From contig FMBT01000297.1 of the NCBI GenBank assembly GCA_900095095.1, positions 620,001-684,000 of the forward strand: DNA of 64,000 bases, written 5' to 3'. Made by a program: the position numbers and the translations under genes. Shown here piece by piece: positions 53,821 to 64,000 of the stretch (position 1 is its first letter; every line of letters begins with the position of its first letter). The stretch is from Fragilariopsis cylindrus CCMP1102. Lineage: Eukaryota; Bacillariophyta; Bacillariophyceae; Bacillariales; Bacillariaceae. The notes beneath the pieces were generated by a model, which did not search any database, had not been told where the DNA came from, and worked only from the letters and a program-made list of their open reading frames with translations.

Positions 53821-54211
53821 TGTTGGGGATTCAATTGTTTATGGGTCCCGTGAGGTTTTCACAACAGTCATTTTAAGTCATGTCATGTACGTCGTGACAC
53901 TTGTGCATGTTGTTTCCTCACAATAAATATATATATGCTGCGCATTATCGTGTGGTTGATAATTGAAGAGAAAAGATGTGTCGTATTTACATTGCGTTAA
54001 TGTAATGTAAGCACCTCCATCGGCACCTCGGATGTCAATCAATGTTGGTCATTATTTATTATAGAACTTATGCAATAGGTAAATAATAACAACAAGTTAA
54101 TAAGCTAGCCATACATAGTATTCAAACCTATATATCATCCTAGTATCTTCAAGCATTACGTAATAAGCAACATACCAATATCCACGGCGTTGCGATTACT
54201 GTATTTCAACA
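53821..54211 (+). repeat. 3' LTR of copia B (391 bp)
   Basis: Identical by eye to 46380-46770. Preceded by a short purine-rich AGGAGTG that may serve as the plus-strand primer. Confidence 0.96.
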
Positions 54212-54216
54212 GCTAT
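54212..54216 (+). repeat. Target site duplication of copia B (right copy)
   Basis: Second GCTAT copy after the terminal CAACA of the 3' LTR. Confidence 0.93.
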
Positions 54217-55019
54217 TGTAAAGAAAAAAAGAAAAAAGGATTTCGTATATCACACTATAACAGCGTATCAACACAAAACTTGAATTAAAAATATTCATTG
54301 TTACAAATCGTGGAAGAACACGATATGATAAAAATTTTTAACGGTTACTCCTATTCCGATAACGCGACAAGTTAGTCACACATCGAAATTTGACACCGAA
54401 TCAAATAATATTTTCAACCGTACAGCTGTTTTATTTTTTTCTGTACATTGTTTGTTCAGACAGCATGAATGGTTTGGAGAGGATTTCATCCTGGTGGAAC
54501 AGTGAACTATTCCACAGGGCATTTGTCATCGAACTGCACATCTGCGCCACCAGGTATTTGGATGGACTTGGAGCCAGGAAGCAAGCCCAGAACCAATCAA
54601 GAATTGGAGTTCTGATCTGGCTAACCTGGACACACTAGTAGGTCCATAGTTTTTGCATTCACTTATACTTTCTTATAACTAGCATTTGTAGAATACAAAT
54701 ATATATTGGACCAGTGGATCAGTGTGCATTCAATGACCATTCTTCTTCTCCTAACAATTCAACTGTCTAAACAACAGGGCGAGCTAAGTTAGTCCTCAAG
54801 ATCCCACGGACAAGGGACTATGATTTTTTTTGTAAAAATAATTAAGTTGACTCAAACGCACTCACAACAACAGGAAGCAAGGGAACAGGTCGAGAGAGAG
54901 AGAGAAAGAAAGAAAGAGAAAGAGAGAGAGAGAGAGAGACGAGTTTAAAGTTGACAACAATAACAACAACAGGCATAACGTTACTCGACATACAGTTTAA
55001 ATATTCTCAAAAAGTAATC
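54217..55019. other. Spacer right of copia B
   Basis: About 0.8 kb without a supported gene. It is AT-rich and may include the right remnant of element 1, but no matching terminal repeat was found. A short open frame at 54390-54638 has no recognisable domain. It holds a GA-rich microsatellite at 54892-54941. Confidence 0.45.
54892..54941 (+). repeat. GA/GAAA microsatellite
   Basis: An uninterrupted purine tract of GAGA and AAAG units about 50 nt long, roughly 80 nt upstream of the next gene's ATG. Confidence 0.9.
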
Positions 55020-56360
55020 ATGGCGTCAGGTCTAGCAGCTCACATCCGTAGCTCCACAGAAAGTGATACATTTGACTTAGCAGGGCAAAATCCCTCCACT
55101 ATTACTGTCAACATCGAACAAGCTTTTAAAGATCCATTTCCATTAGATTCTATGATACGGATAACATTTGTCACAGGTGCTGGAAAGCTTGGACGTCAAA
55201 AATACGATGACGGTTGTGCCAGGGCTGTGACGTCTACTCTTCGTTCGTGTGGATTCGAAGAGGATAGAGGTGCATCTTGCGTTCGGGAATGCGGTGGATT
55301 TTTCAAACAACAACACGACACTGGCAAAAATTTAAAAACAATTGTTGTATTTCCAAATATACGTGAAATTGATGATCATGGTGGTGATGGTGGTGGTGGC
55401 AGCGAAGATTATGCTGGAAGTAATGACAATTTGCTTTTATTATTCCAACCAGGAAGTCCGGAAGAAATGATTGCATTGTCTCCAATCAGCATGTTTTCCA
55501 ATCTATTATCAAGTCGTTGCCAATCTTGGAGTCAAAAAAAGGGTTGTAACGCAGCGATTGCAAACATTCAGGAGACAATATCTAATTTAGAACAACGTCT
55601 GATGGAAGGCGTGGCACTTGATGACAATGAGCAAGCCTTATACGATGTTGTTTCCGTGGATGATCTCAATGAAAAACACAGCATCGTAAAAGACGCGATG
55701 CACAAACAGATTGAAATTGATGGTGATATCACCATAGAAGAACAGAAATCACTTTTGGGACAAGTTTCCGATCGATTATCTATAATCGAAGACGATCTAA
55801 ATGAAGCCAAAACGGAGAAAAAAACAAAAAAGGTTGAAAAATTAACCATCGCGAAAACAAAAGTGGAACAACGAGAAGTGATGTTGAAAAAAATATCACC
55901 AAAAATACCCCAACGACTTAAACATCAAGATGAGATATTAGAATTACGCAAAGAACTTGCACCTTTAATCAAATTGGAAGATGGTGCCAAGGGAAGATTA
56001 ATGTCGGTAAAGGAAACACAAACTCTTGCTCGGAAGGATGAAATCCTTGAGGAGATTACGGAACTTGAAGATTCTTCACGTGGTTGGTTTGAGGATGATG
56101 TTTCATTCGATTTACGGGTGAAAAGATCTAGATCGATGGGAGTGAAAACAACAGGAAAACAATCATCTAAAAAAACAACCAGTAGTACCAACGTGAAGAA
56201 AAGTACAGGTGGCAGTGCTTGGGTCTCTTCTTCGTCATCTGCAGTAAGGTCCAAAGCGAAACCGTATAATAGTAAAGTTGGTTCAGCCTCGTCCTCTTCC
56301 AAGAAAAAGTCTGGTGGAGTTTTTGCTGCAATGATGTTAGACGACAGCGACAGTGACTAG
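55020..56360 (+). CDS. Conserved-looking protein of unknown function with coiled coil
   Basis: 446 residues from ATG 55020 (context AATCATGG); the frame is open a little upstream without an ATG. The N-terminal domain (about 1-160) is globular and compact: FVTGAGKLGRQKYDD, CGFEEDRGASCVRECGGFFK and QHDTGKNLKTIVVFP. These Cys and Gly-rich strings look conserved, but I cannot name the family. A Gly/Asp loop follows, then charged coiled coil (about 185-360), then a Ser/Lys-rich basic tail ending FAAMMLDDSDSD, a likely nuclear or CK2-type acidic terminus. The frame is intact. Confidence 0.75.
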   Translation: MASGLAAHIRSSTESDTFDLAGQNPSTITVNIEQAFKDPFPLDSMIRITFVTGAGKLGRQKYDDGCARAVTSTLRSCGFEEDRGASCVRECGGFFKQQHDTGKNLKTIVVFPNIREIDDHGGDGGGGSEDYAGSNDNLLLLFQPGSPEEMIALSPISMFSNLLSSRCQSWSQKKGCNAAIANIQETISNLEQRLMEGVALDDNEQALYDVVSVDDLNEKHSIVKDAMHKQIEIDGDITIEEQKSLLGQVSDRLSIIEDDLNEAKTEKKTKKVEKLTIAKTKVEQREVMLKKISPKIPQRLKHQDEILELRKELAPLIKLEDGAKGRLMSVKETQTLARKDEILEEITELEDSSRGWFEDDVSFDLRVKRSRSMGVKTTGKQSSKKTTSSTNVKKSTGGSAWVSSSSSAVRSKAKPYNSKVGSASSSSKKKSGGVFAAMMLDDSDSD

Positions 56361-56508
56361 TAATAATTAAGAAAAAAAACGTTATGCTGAATTGGCAGCT
56401 ATCTAGAAGACGTATTCTTTACACATCAACGCACAAAGGTACTATTTGTTATTGTAACTATTTATGATAGACATAAAGATTAAAAAAACAAATGAATGGA
56501 TGATAAAG

Positions 56509-58202
56509 TTATTGCACTTTTTTTCTTGATGGGGGTAATTCCCTTCGAGCTGCATCATTCGCAATACGTTGATATGATCCAATTTTTTCCCATGCTTCCA
56601 CGTTGCTGTCGTCATCGTCGTCATCATCATCGTCGTTATCTTTCATGTTAGTGAAGTTGTTATTATTGGGAAACTCCCTTGACCAATCTCTTAAAAAAAG
56701 ACGAAACGCCTCAAAGGTACCAACTGTCTCCATGGTATTTCATGTCGCCGTAACTGATGTTCACCTGTCTGTGTAGATCCATCCTGTAAAAGCTGGACAG
56801 ATTCTTCGCTCAATTTAACGTGACGTAACTTCTTCTTTCGACGAGGATGATGCAGTGTATAATCATCGTCATTATCATTGTCATCATTGTTGTTCTCATC
56901 GTCCTCTACTAAAGAAGAGAAATATCGTGAATGAAATTTACGTGCTTGTGCCCATGTACCATCAAGGACTATCAAATCGTAACAGTCATTATTACTATTA
57001 TTATGATTTTCTTTGTCGTCACACAATATTTGCTGTTTCTTATCGTTTTGGAGATTTCTACCACCATTGCTACTGGATTTATTACTATTATCATTATTCT
57101 TATTATTTTCGCTGTTGCTGCCCACCACATCATTCATCGTGATTATTTCATTTAATGTATTAGCAGATTCATCAGGAAACAACACTAAGCTTGTTATTGT
57201 TGGATCATCAATAGATTCTAGTAAATCTTTCATACTATGTTGATATTCCGGTCCGATACCTCCTATAACAAGTTCACATTGGAATGGAAATGATGCTAAT
57301 ATTAATTTTGCTGTATCGACTTTTAAACCAATTTCCTTATGATGCATAATAAGAAAAATGCGTCTCAACGTAAAGGAAGAAGAAGAAGATCGACCCGATG
57401 ATGATCCCTCTCCACCAATACCATCTGTGGTCTGATTGGTGTTATTATTATTGTTGTTATTATTGTAATGATGATTGATATGATTATTGATATTACTACT
57501 ATTGTGATCATGATCACCGATGCTGATTGTCGTTGTTGATGATGACACTACGGGTTTACAATGTGAACAAATACAATGTGCGCGTTGCATCCAACAACGT
57601 GGACAATCATTATTCCGTCTTAATGAACTTAATCGTCGATATAAGTGTCGTGCAATACCAAATGCTTCTCGTTCTGTTCCTTCTGGTAGATCCATAATAT
57701 CCATGTTATCGACATCCTCGATACTGATATCGGCACTGACATCGACATCGTTATTGCTGCTACTACTACTATTGCTATTGTTGTTTCGATTAACATTGTA
57801 TGTTTGGTTTAATACATTAGATACCGTGGTTTCTACTTGATTCAAGAAATAATTCTCGTCTAATGGCGATAATTCTGACGATAGTGATCGTGACGACGAT
57901 GATGACAAACTCGATCCGTCCAAACTACTTCTTCTATTACCAACAACGACACCACGGTGATGAAAAGAAGAAGATGAAAATCGTTGTTTGAATGTTGTTG
58001 TAATTCCGACATCATTATTGTTTTTCAAGTTGCTGCTTCTAAATGCGTTTACACTGAATTGATAGCGTTGATTATTATTACTTGCTGTTGTCATTATTAT
58101 TATTGTTGTCGAAAAAAAGCGCCCATGATAATGATGCGATCGTCGTATTATTAAAGACGAAGACGTAAACAACCCAATAATCATAATCATCCAAATAATC
58201 AT
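56509..58202 (-). CDS. DTW-domain protein (tRNA acp3U-transferase family), one apparent 1-nt deletion
   Basis: From ATG 58202. The first 45 residues are hydrophobic then basic (MIIWMIMIIGLF...), possibly an organellar presequence or signal anchor. Asn/Ser-rich linkers surround the DTW domain: zinc-like cysteines CPRCWMQRAHCICSHC, then RRIFLIMHHKEIG, ELVIGGIGPE, LVLFPDESANTL and VLDGTWAQARKF (the DTW-type motif, here DGTW). The frame shifts near 56732 (one base missing in CCATGG context). The native end continues TVGTFEAFRLFLRDW to 56509, giving about 564 aa. DTW proteins make 3-(3-amino-3-carboxypropyl)uridine in tRNA. The acidic tail contains a run of about ten Asp. Confidence 0.82.
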
Positions 58203-58773
58203 AGGGAAAGTTGATGACGTTACAACGATACTCTTAATATTCTCCCTGTATTGCTGTTGTCGATTTGAATGATTTTCTCAAAAGTCTACCTTGATTATCA
58301 TTAGTATCATTCTATTGAGTACGGTAGTGTGGCACATAATATTATGATTAATGATTGATGGCCGAGAGATGTGGTAGTGATGATATTCTTTGGTAATTTC
58401 CGAAATTGATGCCGATCTCCTCGCGCGCCAGAATCAACGCGCGGATCAAAAATTGAGCAAAAATGCTATTTTTCTCTCTCCCCCCCCCCCCGCCCGCCCG
58501 CCCTGATCAAGATCTCTATTGAAAGTAAACGAAACAAAAACAACGTCAAAACAAAAAACAACATACAACGACCAACACAAACATCGACGATGGTGTCTGC
58601 TTACTAAACTAAATTGAAACCTTAGTAAATAATTGGAAATCGCGTTATTGTTGCACTGTATAGCATCTGAACAAAATTGGAAAAAGATCCCGGTCACTAG
58701 CTAACTGTTGCAGTGCCTGACTCGACTCGTTCTGCTTTTATAATCGAAAAAGGATTGGCCAACAATATATAAT
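58203..58773. other. Divergent intergenic region
   Basis: A 571-nt spacer between the DTW gene and the NELF-A-like gene. A C12 run followed by CGCC repeats lies at 58480-58502. GCGCGC stretches flank it (58424-58442). Nothing else is supported. Confidence 0.45.
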
Positions 58774-60955
58774 ATGAACAATAATAAAAAGACAACCAGC
58801 AACAATAGTAATAATGGAACGTCATCATCCCAACATCATGATGATTCGTTAGATTCATTCTTAACAACGATTGAATCGAAGTTACGGGGTCCATTTTCAT
58901 CACTTGATTTAGCAAAAGCTGTTACAACAAAAGCGTTACGTACAACTATGCGCCGGTCATCACAATTAGGTGCAATATCCGGTGATAATAATATTAATAA
59001 TGATCGTGATCCTGCAAAAGAATATCTACAAAACTTATCATCAGTTTTAAAACGAACAAATAAAGTTATCCAATGTCGTATGTTAATCGGACTACTTGGT
59101 TTGAATGATATAAAGAAGAAGAATGATAGTAGTAGTAATAATAATGGTAGTAGTGATGACAACGGCAAGAATAATGATGGTGCCCTCAGTGCAAAACTAC
59201 AACAACAATATTTGACACCAGAAATTCTGCATATACTTCATAAGACACAAGTGAAAGCTGATGGCTATGAGGAGTGGGTCCGGGCAACATCAGGTTTGAT
59301 TGAGGGGGTTATGTTTCGAACACAAAATGATAGCAGTAATACAAGAGAATCTTGTCGTAGTAAGGAGGCAACACAAATTATTGTTACTACAGGAACAGGT
59401 GTTTGTAATAAAGTCGAATCACAAATTAAACAAAGTGGCCAACCATATGAAAAACCAAAAAAGAAACAAAAGCAGAAACAAAAAGATCGATCATCATCCG
59501 AAATGGATATCGACGACGACGACGACGATAATAATAATGACGAGACAACACAGAAAGAATCCACTACTACCATAGCTAGTAACAAAAGAACTCGAGGGTT
59601 TACAATAGAAAAAGTGATACCATCATCATCATCATTACCAGCCAAGTCATCCAATACGACGAAACTGAAACAAGCTCCTACATTCCGTCGTCCGCTACTA
59701 CTGACATTTTGTTACCAACACCTGATGATTTAAATGCATGTTTTGCTCCATATCGATACCGTCTTATATCAACACCACTTTTGAATACGATCATACCAGA
59801 ATTTGATAAGAATAAAAACAATAATAGTAATTGTCACTTCCAGGTAAATTCTGATGCTGATATACTTCAAATTGATCTACGACTTGAAGCACAACGAGCA
59901 AAAGAACATGGTACAGGTGTTGGTGGTAGTAGTAGTAGTAGTAATTCGAAAGTTTCTTCAGCAACAACGGCCAGTAATAACAACAGCAATGGCAATGGCA
60001 AAAACAACGTAAAATAATAATCCAGCAAAAGCAATGAAAGGAACACTCCCACCAGGATTTCGTCCAGCGAAACTAGTACCAACACTAGTAGTAGCACTTC
60101 GGCTGCTGGAAGCAAACGAAAGGCCGGTGCTGTCAGTGGCAGCATGCCCAAAAAGAAAAAAGCTACCAGTTTGTTCAATACAACTACACAATATCGACCA
60201 CAATCCGTCAAGGCATTGTTAAGACGGAAAGGGGGTGGAGCCCAATCATTACTCAAGGGTAGTAACACGAGTGGTAGTGGGGGTGCTATATTAAGCAAAC
60301 TGGGCGGTGGTACCGGTAGTAGTGGAGTCGGTGGTGGCGCTGCTGGTTCAACGACTGCGGCGGCGAGTCGTCCTGGTGGTATGGGTACTGGTCGGTTCAG
60401 TAGTAACAAACGTAATCGTGGTGGTATGAAGTCAAGCAAAATGAAAATGATTGACGTAGATGATGTGGATATATTAACTAAGCAACGATCTGCTGCCGGA
60501 GTAGGCGCCAAAACGAAAATGTCCGCCGATAAATTACGTGCATCGAAAAGAGAAGAGATCTTAAAAAGGGGTCGGACCAGTGCACCGCTTCCTGCTGTTG
60601 CTGCTGCAACTGCTACGAAGCAAAAGATTCTTCATCACCTCCTCGTCCAACGGTATCAGCGGCAGCGGCTCCGCAAAACCGACAGGATACCGAATTGTGG
60701 CAATCTCTCCTACGTGATAAATCTAATAAAATGTCAGAAGATGACAAAGCTCGTGCTGAAAGGTTCTTCACAACGAATCAAAGTGAACGGTCCGGACTTA
60801 CTTCTTCAGATGGTGGACCGGTGTATAAAATGAAAATACACGAACAACGTGGGAAAGATGTCAGTACCGGACAAGAAATTAAGGAAACTTTTTATCTCGA
60901 ATTGGATTACAAGACCGGTGAACAAAAGCAATCAAGAAAGATCAAACGGTATTGA
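58774..60955 (+). CDS. Probable NELF-A (negative elongation factor A) homologue, several apparent 1-nt indels
   Basis: The locus reads as one protein (about 727 aa) if four single-base indels are allowed: missing bases near 59675, 60075 and 60625, and one extra A near 60015, all in or beside A-runs. The corrected length is divisible by 3. N-terminal part: SVLKRTNKVIQCRMLIGLLG, similar to the NELF-A HDAg-like helical domain. Middle: GMKSSKMKMIDVDDVDIL, like the NELF-A RGVKLLDI region. C-terminus: WQSLLRDKSNKMSEDDKARA and FYLELDYKTGEQKQSRKIKR, like the NELF-A end with its NYATGQW motif. NELF pauses RNA polymerase II. Long Asn/Ser/Lys linkers separate the parts. The assignment rests on weak similarity by eye. 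Confidence 0.55.
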
Positions 60956-61645
60956 ATAATGCTGGTTTAAAAGGTGTACAAAAAAGAAAAAGAACGTACT
61001 GTACGATTGGAAGCGACTTGATTACATTCATTCTTCCGCACGAAGGTACATTCGCGGACTCGGTACAGTATTTACGAGGGTATCATTTTAAGAATACTTG
61101 TAGCATTCGCACTATATCTTAACAGATATTGTTCCTAAATTCGATTAAGACACATTATATTTAGCACATAGTTTCTTAGGGACTATTTCATATCTAAATA
61201 CATATATATAGGTATTATGCAGCAGTACTAGGCATTAATTATTGTTGCAATCTAACTACTGTGATCTGTTATTCGTTCTGAGGCGCGCTGCCATGGAAAT
61301 CTGTCTCCATCCCCTCACTTAAGTTCTCTGCCATAACCCTGGATGTCAGCAAGAGAATCTTGAAGTGTCATATAATTTGGCCAATTCTCGAAATAGGTGA
61401 TATAAATACATAATGCATCACCGAAGGATAACATGTCTGTCTGCCTCTCTCCTTCCGACGGGTAATATTATGTCTGCCTGCCTCTCTTCTTCTGACAACT
61501 TTGACCATGGCAGACATCTATCTTTGTGGAATTTTGGAGGTAAATGTCTCTTTTCAGCTCATCATTCAATATCTCCTGGTGATCTTTTTCTGATCCATGA
61601 TTTAAATCTCACAACAAGTAACTGCCTGCTGCGTTTTATAATACA

Positions 61646-61687
61646 CACATGCATACATACATGCATACATACATACATACATACATG
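61646..61687 (+). repeat. (ACAT/GCAT)n microsatellite
   Basis: Tetranucleotide run of ACATACAT and GCATACAT units. Confidence 0.9.
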
Positions 61688-62240
61688 TCATAATATATAC
61701 TACACATGAGGATGAAACAAGCCTTTTGAAACAAGCCTTTTCATACCTGCAAAATTGCCCTGTCAAGACCTTGATCATATATGTGTGGTTTGATGCAAAA
61801 TCATTTATTAACAGTGATATTAGTATTATTGGTACAGCAAATCATTACATAACTTGTGTTGTTACATAACTAATACCACCATCTATATATCTGTTATTCG
61901 CCTCACCAATAATATGAGGATAGACGATTAATGGCAAAATTGTGCTGAAAGGCGTTGTCATTCAATAAATGATACTACATACTACAAGGCTTGAGTCTAT
62001 TAAGATATAAGGTGATACTAACCACCAACCATCACCTGAGATAATAACAATAATGAGCCACTATAATACTAGCCAGGAAGAACACTTGCTCAATACATGA
62101 TTTGTTTGCACAACATATGTGATTGTGCTAGCATTTGTTTCCACAGCAGCATGTTATTGTGTTAGCATCTATTTTATACTGTTAGTAGCGTAGCAGTGCA
62201 ACACAATGGTGTACTGAAATATAAAACAAATCTACTTTTT

Positions 62241-62265
62241 GTAGTAGTAGTAGTAGTAGTAGTAG
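62241..62265 (+). repeat. (GTA)n microsatellite
   Basis: Eight GTA units. Confidence 0.9.
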
Positions 62266-62680
62266 AGTATTCTTTTTCTCCAACACAAAAAAAAAAAACA
62301 TATCCATCCATCCATACATTCATCAACAATACAGTATAATAACAGATATGTCATTGTCATGTGGATCTTACCTTCATTCACAGTAGTATCAAGACTATGT
62401 TGTCTACAGCATGCTTCAGCCTTTTTCACAGAAGAAAGCTTACTTCACTTTAGCTGTTAGAAACAGAGGTTAACAGCTGTTAATTGTTGTTGTTGTTGTA
62501 GTAGTATTTTTTTCCCCAGCAGTTCAAATTCAACTAGATAATTGTTACACAGAGAGTAATAGAATGTGAGGAGTGGTTACTATAATTCTGTATGTAAACA
62601 GTAAGAGAGAGGAGGATGAATATGAGGATGATGAACTAAAATGAATGCCCTCCAAAATAAAAGAAAAAAAGAAAAAATAA

Positions 62681-62689
62681 AGACAAAAG
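62681..62689 (-). terminator. Pol III terminator of 5S rRNA
   Basis: TTTT run on the minus strand directly after the 5S 3' end (plus-strand AAAA at 62685-62688). Confidence 0.75.
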
Positions 62690-62807
62690 GAGAACAACAC
62701 CTGGGATTCCAACGTGGTCCCCCACCGTAGTACTAACCAGGCCCGAACATGCTTAACTTCGCTGAGCAGACGGGAAGCGGTGCTGTCATGTTGGTATGGT
62801 CGTTCTC
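62690..62807 (-). rRNA. 5S ribosomal RNA
   Basis: On the minus strand the 118-nt sequence carries hallmark 5S blocks: GACCATACCA, CCGTCTGCTCAGCGAAGTTA, TCGGGCCTGGTTAGTACT and GGTGGGGGACCAC. The ends pair as helix I (GAGAACGAC with GTTGTTCTC, nine pairs including one G-U). The gene is followed by TTTT, a Pol III terminator. A TATATA-like stretch (62829-62836) lies about 25 nt upstream of the 5' end. It is a single copy, unlinked to other rRNA genes in this window. Confidence 0.94.
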
Positions 62808-63066
62808 TCTGCATGGGAGAAAAAAGAAGTATATAGTCTAACTACACACTTTGAATCTTTTTTTCCAAGATACTTATTGTAGGCGAAGAGGCATCACATC
62901 ACATCACAAACAAAATCGATCACCCAGAACCCGAACACTATTATCACAAATCAAATCAAATCAAATCAAATACCGCAACATCGGTATCAAGAAGACACAC
63001 GGCTTGATCAATTGAAAGGCACTTCAACATAAATCTGAAGAATAAAGCAAATTATAACAAGAAACT
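62808..63066. other. Spacer between 5S rRNA and NmrA-like gene
   Basis: Holds the 5S upstream TATA-like box and an ATCAA/TCAAA pentamer repeat (62948-62972), probably in the leader of the plus-strand gene. Confidence 0.5.
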
Positions 63067-64000
63067 ATGGCAATAACGGACACAACATTCCTTGTGCTCA
63101 GTGCAACTGGACGACAGGGTAGAGCAGTAATTAAAGCACTCATTGCCAAAGGCGCAACGTCCATCGTAGCAAGTTCACGCAATCCAACATCAGACGCTTC
63201 TCAAAAGTTACTAGAATTAGAACAAGTTACCAAGGTCGTCCAGGCAGATTTTAACGATCCGGAAAGTATCGAAGCGGCAATTAATGCATCTAATGCAACT
63301 CACGTATGGTTCACTACTGATTTCTGGTCGATTCCATTCCTTAAACGAACTCGTGCCAAAGAAGCCCAGTTAGGTTTCAACGTTATTGATGCTATCAAAA
63401 AGGCAAAAGTTAACGGAAACAATGACATTAAACATGTTGTGTATTCGTCTGTTGGGGACGCAGATAATTGTCCTAAAGACATTCATCATTTTTTGGGGAA
63501 GGCGGATATTGAAAAATACATGGCCTCTCAATTTGATTCAGAGACGAATATTACCTGGTCTGTGATCCGCCCAGTTGTATTCTTCGAAAACTTCGACGAT
63601 GAGCCTAATTACAATCCTTTTAAAAAGGGTTTTGTGAAAATGTTGACCTTTCCCGATAAACCAGTATTTTGGATTGCTGTGGAAGATATTGGAAAGGGTT
63701 CCGTCGTCCTTCTTACAAATCCAGAAAAATACTCTGGTAAAATCATTGAGGCAGCAGGTGCTAAGCACACTGGTTTCGAATTGGCAGAGATCTTAACGAG
63801 AGTGTCGGGCGTAAATTGTGTGTATGAAATGACAATGCCTCGATTTGCATTACGGCTTTTTTTGCGTGATTTGTATCATATGGTGAAATGGTTTGAACTT
63901 GATAACAAAGGTGGATTTACAGTAGATATTGAAGAATTTAAGAAAATTGTTCCTGATGCGCAAGATGCTGAAGCATTTTTTATTGCAAAAGGTCAGTGGG
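63067..64000 (+). CDS. NmrA-like NAD(P)-binding Rossmann protein (partial, runs off the right edge)
   Basis: From ATG 63067, 311 codons open to the window end. The N-terminus has a beta strand and glycine-rich loop ATGRQGRAVIKAL (the GxxGxxG-like NmrA signature), then SSRNP, VVQADFNDPESI, HVVYSSVGDA and WSVIRPVVFFENF, all typical of the NmrA/HSCARG atypical short-chain dehydrogenase family. These proteins bind NAD(P) and often act as redox sensors or small-molecule reductases; the substrate is unknown. The catalytic Tyr-x3-Lys is not clear. The frame is intact. Confidence 0.85.
   Translation, partial: MAITDTTFLVLSATGRQGRAVIKALIAKGATSIVASSRNPTSDASQKLLELEQVTKVVQADFNDPESIEAAINASNATHVWFTTDFWSIPFLKRTRAKEAQLGFNVIDAIKKAKVNGNNDIKHVVYSSVGDADNCPKDIHHFLGKADIEKYMASQFDSETNITWSVIRPVVFFENFDDEPNYNPFKKGFVKMLTFPDKPVFWIAVEDIGKGSVVLLTNPEKYSGKIIEAAGAKHTGFELAEILTRVSGVNCVYEMTMPRFALRLFLRDLYHMVKWFELDNKGGFTVDIEEFKKIVPDAQDAEAFFIAKGQW

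Larger units (their letters stand above)
46380..54211 (+). mobile_element. Ty1/copia LTR retrotransposon, copy B (near intact)
   Basis: A 7832-bp element: LTR 46380-46770, gag 46878-49184, pol 49196-53757, LTR 53821-54211. The two 391-bp LTRs look identical, so insertion is very recent. Pol order protease-integrase-RT-RNase H defines Ty1/copia. Pol style (a pre-integrase segment with GPDVPAMKGKTV, long gag lacking a zinc knuckle) resembles diatom CoDi lineages; that placement is from memory of the family. There is one apparent frame break, a 3-A run near 49530 where copy A has 4 A. It has its own target duplication, so it and copy A are independent insertions. Confidence 0.97.
60956..62689. 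other. Long intergenic region with microsatellites
   Basis: About 1.7 kb without a supported gene. An ACAT microsatellite lies at 61646-61687 and a GTA/TAG run at 62241-62265. A CTGCCTGCCTCTC(T/C)TTC(C/T)GAC motif appears twice at about 61440-61495. A 98-codon frame (61413-61709) ends in the ACAT repeat and is not called. Confidence 0.5.

Overview
This is eukaryotic nuclear DNA, most likely from a stramenopile and probably a diatom. The genes are intron-poor with short GT-AG introns of about 100-155 nt. Proteins carry long Asn/Asp/Ser runs. The Ty1/copia elements have the pol layout I associate with diatom/oomycete 'CoDi' lineages. The species was not identified and the diatom call is an inference.

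Left arm (1-21.5 kb) is gene-dense host DNA: a partial multi-pass membrane protein (-), a NudC homologue (-), a DBP5/DDX19 DEAD-box helicase (-, 2 exons), VAC14 (+), condensin SMC2 (-, 4 exons), an M6 (InhA-like) metallopeptidase (+), an unknown membrane-anchored protein (-, 2 exons), a sorbosone/glucose-dehydrogenase-type beta-propeller with a GPI-like tail (+, 3 exons) and an unknown zinc-finger-like protein (-). Right arm (54.2-64 kb) holds an unknown coiled-coil protein (+), a DTW-domain protein (-), a probable NELF-A homologue (+), an isolated 5S rRNA gene (-) and the start of an NmrA-like NAD(P)-binding protein (+).

The middle (about 22-54.2 kb) is a nest of retrotransposons. The oldest resident is a tyrosine-recombinase (YR) retroelement ('element 1': gag, RT-RNase H, YR, plus an antisense 188-aa ORF). 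Three younger elements interrupt it. Copia A (25851-33675, minus, TSD CTGCC) splits its RT ORF. A complete YR element with split direct repeats A1-ORFs-B1-A2-B2 ('element 2', 37744-45982) splits the antisense ORF without a target duplication. Copia B (46380-54211, plus, TSD GCTAT) sits just upstream of that ORF. Excising the inserts restores open reading frames across the junctions.

The most interesting signal is in the copia elements. The 16 nt immediately after the 5' LTR are a perfect reverse complement of 16 nt inside the LTR, and that internal match begins at a plausible transcription start. This is the geometry expected for self-primed reverse transcription (as known for Tf1) instead of tRNA priming. 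Element 2 is also notable: gag and RT share one frame separated by a single TGA-C, the YR ORF lies in the -1 frame, and gag ends in a CCCH finger.

Many single-base indels, mostly in homopolymers, break otherwise good genes throughout the window. They look like residual assembly errors more than real pseudogenes and should be borne in mind when reading the CDS entries.
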